From positions 308,501-372,500 of the forward strand of contig NZ_FOIR01000004.1 in assembly GCF_900111145.1 (NCBI RefSeq): a DNA stretch of 64,000 bases. Reading direction: 5' to 3'. Made by a program: the position numbers and the translations under genes. This document shows, in pieces, positions 1 to 8,379 of the stretch. The DNA is from Roseivirga pacifica (lineage in GTDB: Bacteria; Bacteroidota; Bacteroidia; Cytophagales; Cyclobacteriaceae). The notes beneath the pieces are model-generated. The model did no database searches. It was not told where the DNA came from and saw only the letters and a program-made list of their open reading frames with translations. Position 1 is the first letter of the stretch, and the number at the start of each line of letters is the position of its first letter.

Positions 1-29
1 CAGGCAGTATTAGAAGAAAGTAGGCAGCA

Positions 30-1292
30 ATGCAGGGCGATTTCAAAGTAATAAGCTTATCATACAAAAACACACCGGTTGAGATCAGAGAGGTTATCGC
101 ATTAGATGACAATCTTATCAAATCGATGTTAGAAGAGATTAGAGACCTCTTCCCTGTTTCTGAAGCGCTTATTATTTCCACCTGCAACCGTACCGAATTC
201 TATTACTCAAGCGAAACCGAAGTAGCTGCTCAGCTTATTCAATTCCTAGGTTTAAAAAAAGGAATTGCTGATATGGAGCAATACATGGAGCATTTTCAGG
301 TAATCAATGATCCTGAAAGCGCTTCAGAACACCTGTTCCGTGTGGCTTTAGGGCTCGAAGCTCAAGTAGTTGGTGACTTACAAATCATCAATCAAGTAAA
401 AAGAGCTTACCAAATGTCTGCCGATGCACAAATGGCAGGGCCATTTTTGCACCGCGTGCTTCACACCATCTTTTACGCTAACAAGCGTGTTTTTCAAGAA
501 ACTAACTTCAGGAATGGTGCTGCGAGTGTTTCCTACGCAACTTCTGAATTGGTGAAAACATTAGCCGAAAACCTAGAGAACCCTAAGATCTTACTCCTAG
601 GCCTGGGTGAAATTGGTGAAGACTTAGCCAGACACATGGCTGAGACCAAGCTTGACGTAAGCATTACGAATAGAACTACAGAAGTTGCCGATAAGCTCGG
701 TCTTGAATGTCAACTGAACGTGCTTCCATTTGACCAATTAGACAAGAGCTTTAATGAATTTGACGTAGTAATTTCCAGCGTTGCTGTTAGACACTTCATC
801 AATCCGGAGCAACTTGCCAACACCGAAATCAAAGGCATTAAATATTTTGTCGACCTATCTATTCCTCGATCAATCGATCCTGCTATTGAAGATATTAAAG
901 GTGTTGCCCTCTACAATATTGACGAAATTCAAAACAATGCATCAGCAGCTTTGAATAAGCGACTGGCCGCAATTCCTGATGTTGAAGCCATAATTGCAGA
1001 TTCTCTGGATGATGTAAACGAATGGTCGATGGAAATGGAAGTTTCTCCAACCATTCACAAGCTTAAAGGCGCGCTAGAGCAAATCAGACAAGATGAGCTT
1101 AAAAAGCATTTGAAGCACGCATCGCCTGAAATGGAAGCTTTTGCGGAAAAACTCTCGAAGAGTTTAACGCAAAAAATAATGAAGCTACCTGTACTTCAAC
1201 TAAAAGCAGCCTGCAAAAGAGGTGAAGCAGAAACATTGATTGACATATTGAACGATTTGTTCGATTTGGAAAATCAAGCCGTAAAAAAGTAA
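30..1292 (+). CDS. hemA: Glutamyl-tRNA reductase
   Basis: HemA reduces glutamyl-tRNA(Glu) to glutamate-1-semialdehyde with NADPH, the first step of C5 tetrapyrrole (haem) synthesis in the cytoplasm. At 420 aa it has the usual family length. The N-terminal catalytic domain carries the signature STCNRTE with the thioester-forming Cys at residue 52. The NADPH-binding Rossmann domain follows, with the glycine-rich LLGLGEIGE near residue 190, and a helical dimerisation domain ends the protein. The usual GE-x-QI motif reads GDLQI here, a conservative Glu-to-Asp change. The ATG at 30 places the conserved N-terminus correctly. Too little sequence lies upstream to judge its promoter. The downstream gene is unrelated and 81 bases away, so hemA may end its own transcript. 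Confidence 0.95.
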   Translation: MQGDFKVISLSYKNTPVEIREVIALDDNLIKSMLEEIRDLFPVSEALIISTCNRTEFYYSSETEVAAQLIQFLGLKKGIADMEQYMEHFQVINDPESASEHLFRVALGLEAQVVGDLQIINQVKRAYQMSADAQMAGPFLHRVLHTIFYANKRVFQETNFRNGAASVSYATSELVKTLAENLENPKILLLGLGEIGEDLARHMAETKLDVSITNRTTEVADKLGLECQLNVLPFDQLDKSFNEFDVVISSVAVRHFINPEQLANTEIKGIKYFVDLSIPRSIDPAIEDIKGVALYNIDEIQNNASAALNKRLAAIPDVEAIIADSLDDVNEWSMEMEVSPTIHKLKGALEQIRQDELKKHLKHASPEMEAFAEKLSKSLTQKIMKLPVLQLKAACKRGEAETLIDILNDLFDLENQAVKK

Positions 1293-1373
1293 TTCCACCA
1301 AAGCCTCAAAGCTTCATTCCATTTTCCTTACAAATTTCGTAAGCTTGGCGTTTTATTTACGTTGCCATACTTA

Positions 1374-3590
1374 ATGCCGCTAACCCGACTGTTTATTACT
1401 CTGTTTTTTTGCTGCTTTTCGCTTTCAGTTAGTGCATTTCAGCTAGTACCTTATGAGGTAAACGGAAGGCTCGGCTTAATTGACACCGCAAAAGTAGATA
1501 CAATTTTCACTGCCCAATTCGAGGCATTTGGCTGGAGCGACCAAGCCTTTGACCCTAACGCTCAGATTTTTGGCGCACAACTAAACGAAAAATGGGCATT
1601 GGTTAATAACACTGGCAAAAAACTAACCCAGCACCTCTATACCGACCTTTATCCTTGGCAAAACGGCCAGTTAATAGGAAGCACACGTGCCACAAACTCC
1701 GTATGGCTCAACTACGGCACACTTACCACAAAAGGCAAAGTACAAGTACCGTTCGAACACCTCACACTCACTCCTAATGGCGATCAATTAATTGTATCTA
1801 AAAAAATGGATACAGGATTTCGCAAGGGCGTTTTGAACAGCAATGGCAAAAATATCATCCCATTAAACTATGAAGATATTGAAGCCCTAGGTTCTGACAG
1901 GTACTCAGTGAAAGAACCCGATGGGCTTTCGGCACTTTTCGCTAAAGAAGGAGATCAACTTTCAGGTTTTGAATTTGAAGAAATTTCGGCTCATTCAAAC
2001 GAGTTACTTGCCGTAACCTACTACAACAGAAAAGGCATTATCGACAAAAGCGGCAAAGTGGTTATTACCCCAATTTATAAGCAGATTGAGATTAGTGAAA
2101 GCAGCGCCCGTGTTATGGGCTTTAGAAACTGGGAATACTTTAAAATTGGTGAAGGTCAAAAGTCTTTCAACTTTGACCAAATAAGCCAGCTGGCAGCCGA
2201 TGCCTTCGCCATAAGTACAGGAAACAACATTGCAATAATTGACAAAAATGAAAACTACCTGAGCTACTTGGTTGATCATACGGTTGAAGATTCCAACGAC
2301 AAAGGGATTGTAATTAAAAACCGGCAACAGGGTTACTATGGTTTACTCAACTCTAAAGGAAGCTCAGTACTACCTACTAACTTTGATAGCATAAGACTTT
2401 ATCAGCATTTTGCCTTAGCAAAAATCCACAGAAACGATGGACAACACTGGTTCGCTTATGACTTTGAAGGAAACAAAATCAATCAAAATGGTTACTCAGA
2501 ATTTAAACCATTTTCTGAGGGTAAATTCATAGCAAAACGAGGCGAGAAGTTTGGGTTGATCAACACTTTTGGTGAAGAACTTACCACCTTTCAATATGAT
2601 AGCATTTCTGACTTTAATAAAGGATTAGCCATCGTTAAGTCCCGGGGACTTTTTGGCGTAATCAACGAAAATGGCATTTGGGTAATCACCCCTTACAAGG
2701 ATTGGATCCACTTTTATGATGACCTAATTTACTTTCAACAAGGCTCAGAATATGGCATTGCCAATAGAGCGGGTAACACGATTTTTAGGAGCTACGATAA
2801 AATCTCTCCCCTGCCGCAAGGCTTTTATAAAACCGACTCGCAAGGGTACAAAGTATTCGACCTAAATGGCAACCAACTACTTGAGCACAGCTATGACACC
2901 GTAAGACCGCTCAACAAAACCATGTGGCTACTTGAACGAAACGAGCAATTCTACCTTTTTAGGCCAGAGGACAAAGCAGACTTTAAACTACCTGAAGGCA
3001 CACAACAGGTAGCGAATTATTCAGAACAACACATCAAAATCTACAAAGACAACCAATGGGGGTTTGTTGGCGAAATGGGACATTTAAATATTGCCAACCG
3101 CTACGATTCAATTGGTGATTTTTCTGAAGGCCTTTGCCCAGTAAAGCTTATTGGTAATTGGGGAGTCATCAATTTTAGGGAGGAAATTGTTGTGCAACCT
3201 GTGTTCAAACACATTGCACCTTTCCACAATGGAATGGCAACAGTAACCACCCCTAACAGCGAACAAGGACTTATTGATAGCAGCGGAGCCTTTATACTAG
3301 AACCAAAGTACACCCAACTCATTCGCACCACTGAAGGCATAATATTACAAATAGGCAATGCTTTTGGCTTGGCGGATTCCAACGGAAAGTTGATTCGAAT
3401 GCCGCAATATGATAGCATTTCTAAACTTGATAGCGGCTATTTTCAGGTAGAGAAAAATGGAATGTTTGGGGTAATAAGCCTGAAAGGAGAAGATGTGGTA
3501 CCTACTGCCTACGAAACTATTCAGCAATTTAAGGATGCCTTTCTTGGGTCTAAAGCGAGCCAATGGGAAACTATTCGGCTGAGTAAATAG
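1374..3590 (+). CDS. Secreted WG-repeat protein
   Basis: The protein has about 738 aa and opens with a signal peptide (hydrophobic LFITLFFCCFSLSVSAF, cleavage near residue 23). The rest is roughly a dozen degenerate WG repeats of about 50 residues, with cores such as KWALVNNTGK, KFGLINTFGEE, LFGVINENG and MFGVISLKGED, each followed by a Y-D-S/T-I strand. WG-repeat proteins probably form beta-propeller or solenoid surfaces, but their ligands are unknown. A TTG at 1362 would add four residues; the ATG at 1374 starts the signal peptide cleanly and is preferred. The gene stands alone between hemA and the convergent floA and ends in a hairpin terminator. It is probably periplasmic or surface-exposed; no enzyme motif is visible. 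Confidence 0.85.
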   Translation: MPLTRLFITLFFCCFSLSVSAFQLVPYEVNGRLGLIDTAKVDTIFTAQFEAFGWSDQAFDPNAQIFGAQLNEKWALVNNTGKKLTQHLYTDLYPWQNGQLIGSTRATNSVWLNYGTLTTKGKVQVPFEHLTLTPNGDQLIVSKKMDTGFRKGVLNSNGKNIIPLNYEDIEALGSDRYSVKEPDGLSALFAKEGDQLSGFEFEEISAHSNELLAVTYYNRKGIIDKSGKVVITPIYKQIEISESSARVMGFRNWEYFKIGEGQKSFNFDQISQLAADAFAISTGNNIAIIDKNENYLSYLVDHTVEDSNDKGIVIKNRQQGYYGLLNSKGSSVLPTNFDSIRLYQHFALAKIHRNDGQHWFAYDFEGNKINQNGYSEFKPFSEGKFIAKRGEKFGLINTFGEELTTFQYDSISDFNKGLAIVKSRGLFGVINENGIWVITPYKDWIHFYDDLIYFQQGSEYGIANRAGNTIFRSYDKISPLPQGFYKTDSQGYKVFDLNGNQLLEHSYDTVRPLNKTMWLLERNEQFYLFRPEDKADFKLPEGTQQVANYSEQHIKIYKDNQWGFVGEMGHLNIANRYDSIGDFSEGLCPVKLIGNWGVINFREEIVVQPVFKHIAPFHNGMATVTTPNSEQGLIDSSGAFILEPKYTQLIRTTEGIILQIGNAFGLADSNGKLIRMPQYDSISKLDSGYFQVEKNGMFGVISLKGEDVVPTAYETIQQFKDAFLGSKASQWETIRLSK

Positions 3591-3622
3591 AAAAGGCCAG
3601 TTGTTCACCAGCCTTTTTCAAT
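3591..3622. terminator. Bidirectional terminator between WG gene and floA
   Basis: A stem AAAAGGC (3591-3597) pairs with GCCTTTT (3611-3617) around a 13-base loop, with T-rich sequence on the right and A-rich sequence on the left. It sits directly after the WG-repeat stop codon and just before the convergent floA stop, so it can serve both genes. Confidence 0.7.
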
Positions 3623-3642
3623 TCATAAAATTACTCTCGTAA

Positions 3643-4644
3643 TTATTTCTTATCAGAAGAACCCTTTCGTTTGGTCGAGCTCTTTTGCTGAGGATTCGCA
3701 ATAGAATCGCGCATATCCGTATCAGCCTGAATATTCTCCAACTTGTAGTAATCCATAATTCCCAAGTTGCCCGAACGAAACGCCTCTGCAACTGCCAAAG
3801 GCACCTCCGCCTCTGCTAAAATCACTTTTGCACGCGCCTCTTGCGACTTCGCTTTCATTTCTTGCTCTTCAGCTACAGCCATGGCACGTCTTTCCTCCGC
3901 CTTCGCTTCAGCAACTTTCAAGTCGGCTTGGGCTTGGTCGGTTTGTAGCTGCGCACCAATATTTTGTCCTACATCAACATCAGCAATATCAATGGAAAGA
4001 ATTTCGAATGCTGTTCCAGCATCCAAGCCTCTTTGCAGCACGAGTTTCGATATCTTATCCGGATTCTCAAGTACTTCCTTATGTGTTCCGGCAGAACCAA
4101 TTGAGGTCACAATACCTTCACCTACCCTGGCCAAAATAGTATCTTCACCAGCACCACCAACCAATTGTTGGATATTCGCTCGCACGGTAACTCTAGCAAT
4201 AGCAACCAACTGAATACCATCGGCAGCCACAGCCGCTACTTTAGGCGTAGTGATTACTTTTGGATTTACAGAAATCTGAACAGCTTCGAATACATCTCTA
4301 CCAGCAAGGTCTATAGCAGTAGCCTGCTGAAAACCCAGAGTTATATTCGCCTTATCCGCAGATATGAGTGCTTTGATAACAGTAGGTACATTTCCACCAG
4401 CAAGGTAGTGAGTCTCTAAATCCTTAGAAGACAAATCCAAACCGGCTTTTGTAGCAGTGATTAATGAGTTTACTATGAGACTAGGCGGCACCTTTCTTAC
4501 CCTCATCAATACTAACTCAACTAAACTTACTCTAACCCCTGAAATTAACGCTGTAAACCAGAGATTAACAGGTATGAAATAAAAAAATATAAATAGGGCA
4601 ACAATACCACCTATTACCCAAATCAAAACTGTATAATTTTCCAT
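3643..4644 (-). CDS. floA: Flotillin-like protein FloA
   Basis: FloA is a membrane-associated SPFH scaffold that organises lipid microdomains. The 333-aa protein starts with a hydrophobic membrane segment (about residues 6-30), then the SPFH/band-7 domain. Next comes an Ala/Glu/Lys-rich helical stretch (about 235-290, with [19 protein letters not shown]) typical of the family. The C-terminal tail is short and basic ([12 protein letters not shown]). Length and layout match the bacterial FloA (UPF0365) family. Its ATG overlaps the stop of the upstream nfeD gene by one base, so translation is probably coupled; flotillin and NfeD are known partners. It ends at the terminator at about 3591-3622. 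Function is firm at family level; what the microdomains hold here is unknown. Confidence 0.93.
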   Translation of the reverse strand: MENYTVLIWVIGGIVALFIFFYFIPVNLWFTALISGVRVSLVELVLMRVRKVPPSLIVNSLITATKAGLDLSSKDLETHYLAGGNVPTVIKALISADKANITLGFQQATAIDLAGRDVFEAVQISVNPKVITTPKVAAVAADGIQLVAIARVTVRANIQQLVGGAGEDTILARVGEGIVTSIGSAGTHKEVLENPDKISKLVLQRGLDAGTAFEILSIDIADVDVGQNIGAQLQTDQAQADLKVAEAKAEERRAMAVAEEQEMKAKSQEARAKVILAEAEVPLAVAEAFRSGNLGIMDYYKLENIQADTDMRDSIANPQQKSSTKRKGSSDKK

Positions 4645-5120
4645 TAATTAGTAGTTATCAATTCTACAACAATTCTGTTTCCAGAAACCTTGGTTACTCG
4701 TATTTGAGAGCCTGAAGAAATATGCCCTCCATTAGACCTGACTTCGTAAGCTTTATTTTTAAAATCTGCCTTTCCAATTGGCTTAAGATCCGATAAGGCA
4801 ACTCCTTCAATGCCAATGCTTATGTCTGAGAAATAGTTTTCATTAACCTTAGATCGATTACTTGTTTTCAACGAAAACTTTTCCCAAGACTTCGCCCTAA
4901 AGCTATAAAACAACCCTATTAGAGAAAGTACAACAGAGCCAGCCAACACCCAATTCCCAGTCGCATCACCATGCTTTTCATAAGTGAGATATATTCCCAC
5001 CACACATAAGACAACACCAACCAAGCCTACTATTGTAGTACCTGGCACCAAAAGTAATTCGAAATAGATTAAAACTATCCCGATAACAATTAATAAAACG
5101 ATAGAAATCCAGTCGCCCAT
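4644..5120 (-). CDS. NfeD-family membrane protein
   Basis: A small NfeD-like protein of about 158 aa. The N-terminal half has three hydrophobic segments (beginning [18 protein letters not shown], then [17 protein letters not shown] and a third near residue 75). The C-terminal half is a short beta-rich OB-fold domain (about 100-158), the usual layout of the short NfeD proteins that pair with flotillins. A TTG at 5153 would add 11 polar residues; I prefer the ATG at 5120 because related proteins start right before the first membrane segment. The stop codon shares one base with the floA start. proS ends 45 bases upstream, so proS, nfeD and floA may share a transcript. It lacks the ClpP-like protease domain of long NfeD proteins. 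Confidence 0.88.
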   Translation of the reverse strand: MGDWISIVLLIVIGIVLIYFELLLVPGTTIVGLVGVVLCVVGIYLTYEKHGDATGNWVLAGSVVLSLIGLFYSFRAKSWEKFSLKTSNRSKVNENYFSDISIGIEGVALSDLKPIGKADFKNKAYEVRSNGGHISSGSQIRVTKVSGNRIVVELITTN

Positions 5121-5165
5121 AGGTGTGTTTGAAGTCACACCAATATACAACAAAAAGGGAATGCC

Positions 5166-6644
5166 CTAGTATGCCTTGGCAAAAAGAACTCTTCTTGAAG
5201 ATGGTTTACCCGAATAGATACACACGCCTTCCTCTTCTTTGGCATCGATATGTATACAGCGAATTGTAGCTTTGGTTTCATCTTTTATCTGCTCTTCAGT
5301 TTCGGCAGTACCATCCCAATGAGCAGAAACAAAGCCTCCTTTGCTTTCAAGCACTTCTTTAAACTCTTCGTATGAGTTTACTTCTGTGGTATGTTCCGCA
5401 CGGTAGGCTACCGCCTTTTGGTAAATACTATCCTGAATATCTGTCAGCAAGCCTTCAATTTTGGCAACTAGGTCATTGCTTAGGTCGAAGGTTTCCTTTT
5501 CACCTGTATCTCTTCGGGCAATTTCCAAGGTATTGTTTTCCATATCGCGAGGCCCCATGGCCAATCGAACCGGCACACCTTTCAATTCCCATTCAGCAAA
5601 CTTAAAGCCCGGTTTGTGCGTATCGCGGTCGTCAAGCTTTACCGAAACACCAGCCTTACGCAAGGCAGGTATAAACTCATTCACTTTATCGCGAATAGCA
5701 TTCAACTGCTCTTCTCCTTTATATATAGGTACAATTACCACTTGAATAGGCGCCAACTTTGGAGGCAGCACCAAACCTTGGTCGTCTGAATGAGCCATAA
5801 TAAGGGCACCCATTAAACGGGTACTAACACCCCAAGATGTTCCCCAAACAAAATCTTGCTTACCTTCTTTGGAAGTAAACTTCACATCGAATGCTTTAGC
5901 GAAGTTCTGTCCTAAGAAATGCGAAGTACCAGCTTGTAGCGCCTTTCCGTCTTGCATCAAAGCCTCAATACAGTATGTTTCCACAGCCCCAGCAAATCGC
6001 TCGCTTTCCGACTTAATACCTTTAATTACTGGCACAGCCATAAACTCCTCAGCAAACTGAGCGTACACATTCATCATTTGTACCGATTCATCAATGGCTT
6101 CTTGCTTTGTAGCATGTGCAGTATGCCCTTCTTGCCATAAGAATTCAGCGGTACGCAAAAACAAGCGAGTTCTCATTTCCCAACGCACAACATTAGCCCA
6201 TTGGTTAACCAAAATAGGCAAGTCCCTATAAGACTGAACCCAGTTTTTATAGGTATTCCATATCACTGTTTCAGAAGTTGGACGAACGATAAGTTCTTCT
6301 TCCAACTTAGCTTCAGGATCAACCACAACCCCATTGCCATTTTCATCATTCTTAAGCCTGTAATGGGTTACTACCGCACACTCTTTAGCAAAACCCTCTA
6401 CGTGATCTGCCTCTTTACTTAAGTAAGACTTGGGAATAAAAAGGGGGAAATAAGCATTCGTATGACCTGTTTCTTTAAACATTCTATCAATTTCGGCTTG
6501 CATTTTTTCCCAGATGGAAAAGCCATAGGGCTTGATTACCATGCAACCTCTAACCGGTGAGTTTTCAGCTAAATCAGCCTTTTTCACCAATTCATTATAC
6601 CACAATGAATAATCTTCGCTCCTTTTTGGTATTCCTTTGCTCAT
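5166..6644 (-). CDS. proS: Prolyl-tRNA synthetase, archaeal/eukaryotic type
   Basis: ProS charges tRNA(Pro) with proline using ATP. The 492-aa length without the bacterial editing insertion, and an extended C-terminal domain ending in an aromatic Tyr, mark the archaeal/eukaryotic-like ProS form common in Bacteroidota. Class II signatures are visible: the [14 protein letters not shown] stretch, motif 2 with [22 protein letters not shown], and motif 3 region [13 protein letters not shown]. An anticodon-binding domain (about 300-400) and the zinc-type C-terminal domain follow. The start at 6644 fits the conserved N-terminus ([19 protein letters not shown]). A TAnnTTTG -7 box lies at 6697-6704, inside a small inverted repeat. 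It is the first gene of a leftward group with nfeD and floA. Confidence 0.96.
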   Translation of the reverse strand: MSKGIPKRSEDYSLWYNELVKKADLAENSPVRGCMVIKPYGFSIWEKMQAEIDRMFKETGHTNAYFPLFIPKSYLSKEADHVEGFAKECAVVTHYRLKNDENGNGVVVDPEAKLEEELIVRPTSETVIWNTYKNWVQSYRDLPILVNQWANVVRWEMRTRLFLRTAEFLWQEGHTAHATKQEAIDESVQMMNVYAQFAEEFMAVPVIKGIKSESERFAGAVETYCIEALMQDGKALQAGTSHFLGQNFAKAFDVKFTSKEGKQDFVWGTSWGVSTRLMGALIMAHSDDQGLVLPPKLAPIQVVIVPIYKGEEQLNAIRDKVNEFIPALRKAGVSVKLDDRDTHKPGFKFAEWELKGVPVRLAMGPRDMENNTLEIARRDTGEKETFDLSNDLVAKIEGLLTDIQDSIYQKAVAYRAEHTTEVNSYEEFKEVLESKGGFVSAHWDGTAETEEQIKDETKATIRCIHIDAKEEEGVCIYSGKPSSRRVLFAKAY

Positions 6645-6696
6645 AGTCCCTTTTTGGTATGATACTTGCTCTTTTTGTACTGAAAAATTTATCCGA

Positions 6697-6704
6697 CAAA
6701 GATA
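6697..6704 (-). promoter_or_regulatory. -7 promoter box for proS
   Basis: The minus strand reads TATCTTTG, a perfect match to the Bacteroidota -7 consensus TAnnTTTG, about 52 bases before the proS start. No clear TTTG -33 box stands at the usual distance. The inverted repeat ATCCGA/TCGGAT (6691-6696, 6711-6716) brackets this box. Confidence 0.55.
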
Positions 6705-6767
6705 TACTTTTCGGATGTTTTCTCGACTAGAAATGAGAAATAGACGTTAACTTTAAAAAATGCCAAC

Positions 6768-6773
6768 AGGAGG
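6768..6773 (+). promoter_or_regulatory. Perfect Shine-Dalgarno, decides the lipoprotein start
   Basis: AGGAGG lies four bases before the ATG at 6778. Strong Shine-Dalgarno sequences are rare in Bacteroidota, and this one selects the ATG at 6778 over the in-frame ATG at 6760, which lies upstream of the motif. Confidence 0.6.
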
Positions 6774-6777
6774 ACTT

Positions 6778-8364
6778 ATGAAAATGAAAAACTACGGAAA
6801 ATACCTAATGGCACCACTAAGCATGGTATTGATTTACTCATGCTCACCAAACCAATATCAACAAGGTGGTGAATACGATGACATGTATTTCACGAAAGCC
6901 GACCGAAAAACGCAACCTCAAAGCGTTGACCTACCCCCAGTTCAAGAAGCTGACCCAAGCGAAGTTGACTTAGGGTACTCAGGCAAGGCTACTGTCTCGC
7001 CAGAGGTTCTAGAACGATACTCAACTCCAGAAGAAGAGCCTTTAACTTACTTTGAGTTACAAGGTCCTGAAGGAGCTAAAGTAACGTCTGCAAAAGATTT
7101 AAACTATCGAGATTTTCTTTACGATTACGAAAATGAGCACCTAGCTTATTATGAGCTTCCAATGGACTGGGACACAGACTGGAACGAAAGCTCATTTAAC
7201 AATTTAATGGTGCAAGACTACCAGTTTAGAGTAGCCTGGTACGACCAATATTATAAAGGTGAAGCTTGGAGAATGGACAACTATCTTTCTGGTCAGTCTG
7301 CAAACTCCTTAAGATATAGTGATTTTATGGGGCCAACAGTTGGACTTAGCGTAGCTGCTACAGATTTCTATTCTGGCTTTGGATACGGTTTCAATTATGG
7401 AATGGGCATGTCTTACGTTGACCTTAACCCATATGGACTCTACGATCCTTTTTGGACACCCTTACCGAGTTATTACAGACCATGGAGAAATTCTTGGTAC
7501 GTAGGAATTGGCTTTGGCTTTGGTTGGAACAACTGGTACAACTACAATCCTTGGAGACCAGGATGGGGCGGCTGGTATGGCCCGGGTTACTACAACCCAA
7601 GACCTAGCAGACCAGAGCATTATTATACCGCCAACGGAAGACCTATTGAGTACGGCCCTAGACTAAGATCTTCTTCAGTAGCGAGCGTAAGATCTGATGC
7701 ATTGAATGGTTCTGGAACCAGAAGTAGGTCTCAGAGAGCGGTATCGGCATCAGGCGGTTCTGCCAACCCAAGAGCCGCACGAGGCGGAAGAGTTGGTTCC
7801 ACCTCTACCAGAAGTACAAGAGCTACAAACCCGAACATTACTGCATCGCGAGTTAACCGTGTGAGAACGGATGACTATAGAATCGGAAGTGGTTCAAGTG
7901 GCGTAAGTAGAGTTACCAGAAGCAGAGTAACAGCGGCAAGAAGCTCTTCGGCTAGAGCAAACTATAGAAATACCGCAAGTGGTGGCTCTAGTTCTAGTAG
8001 ATTTACGAGAAGCTCTGTTAACAGAAGAAGTTATAATGTTGGATCAAGTAGATCTGCGGTTTCTTCACCTACGTTCAACAGGAGCACCTCAAGTGGTTTA
8101 AGTAGGTCTGTGATTGACAGAAGTAATAGAAACGCTTACAGCAGAGGGTTTTCTTCTGGCAGAAGCAGTTCTTATTCAAGATCAACAAGCGGTTCGCGCC
8201 CTGTTAATGTTGGAAGAACCAATTCGTCATCTTCCCGATCTTCAGGCAGTGGAGTGAGCAGAAGCTCATCAGGAGGCAGTAGATCTAGCGGAGTTTCTTC
8301 TTCGAGAAGTAGCGGTTCTTCTAGGTCAGGCGGCAGCACCAGAAGTTCAAGAGGTAACCAGTAA
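6778..8364 (+). CDS. Lipoprotein with Tyr/Trp/Gly-rich middle and Arg/Ser-rich tail
   Basis: I do not recognise a named domain. The 528-aa product has a lipoprotein signal peptide with lipobox LIYSC (Cys near residue 22). An acidic N-terminal part (about 23-170) is rich in Asp, Glu and Tyr. An aromatic stretch (about 200-285) is full of Tyr, Trp, Gly and Asn-Pro. A tail of about 235 residues (from about 294 to the end) is composed almost only of Ser, Arg, Gly, Thr, Ala and Asn, with hardly any acidic residue. The tail is strongly basic, probably disordered and repetitive (many RSSS, SGGSS, SRS units). The outer-membrane barrel gene starts 15 bases downstream, so the two are probably one operon. 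It may be a surface- or periplasm-facing lipoprotein that binds acidic polymers; that is inference only. Confidence 0.85.
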   Translation: MKMKNYGKYLMAPLSMVLIYSCSPNQYQQGGEYDDMYFTKADRKTQPQSVDLPPVQEADPSEVDLGYSGKATVSPEVLERYSTPEEEPLTYFELQGPEGAKVTSAKDLNYRDFLYDYENEHLAYYELPMDWDTDWNESSFNNLMVQDYQFRVAWYDQYYKGEAWRMDNYLSGQSANSLRYSDFMGPTVGLSVAATDFYSGFGYGFNYGMGMSYVDLNPYGLYDPFWTPLPSYYRPWRNSWYVGIGFGFGWNNWYNYNPWRPGWGGWYGPGYYNPRPSRPEHYYTANGRPIEYGPRLRSSSVASVRSDALNGSGTRSRSQRAVSASGGSANPRAARGGRVGSTSTRSTRATNPNITASRVNRVRTDDYRIGSGSSGVSRVTRSRVTAARSSSARANYRNTASGGSSSSRFTRSSVNRRSYNVGSSRSAVSSPTFNRSTSSGLSRSVIDRSNRNAYSRGFSSGRSSSYSRSTSGSRPVNVGRTNSSSSRSSGSGVSRSSSGGSRSSGVSSSRSSGSSRSGGSTRSSRGNQ

Positions 8365-8379
8365 GATCAAAACTCATTT

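Noticed and set aside
1..51. Possible C-terminal end of an upstream gene on the plus strand
   Set aside because: Three frames run in from the edge and stop at 13, 23 and 51. All are too short to show which, if any, is coding.
3767..4213. Long open frame antisense to floA
   Set aside because: It lies fully opposite the well-supported floA gene, has Ser/Ala-rich low-complexity sequence and resembles no protein.
7660..8360. Repetitive DNA as a CRISPR or tandem array
   Set aside because: The repetition follows from Ser/Arg/Gly codons; there are no equal repeats or spacers.
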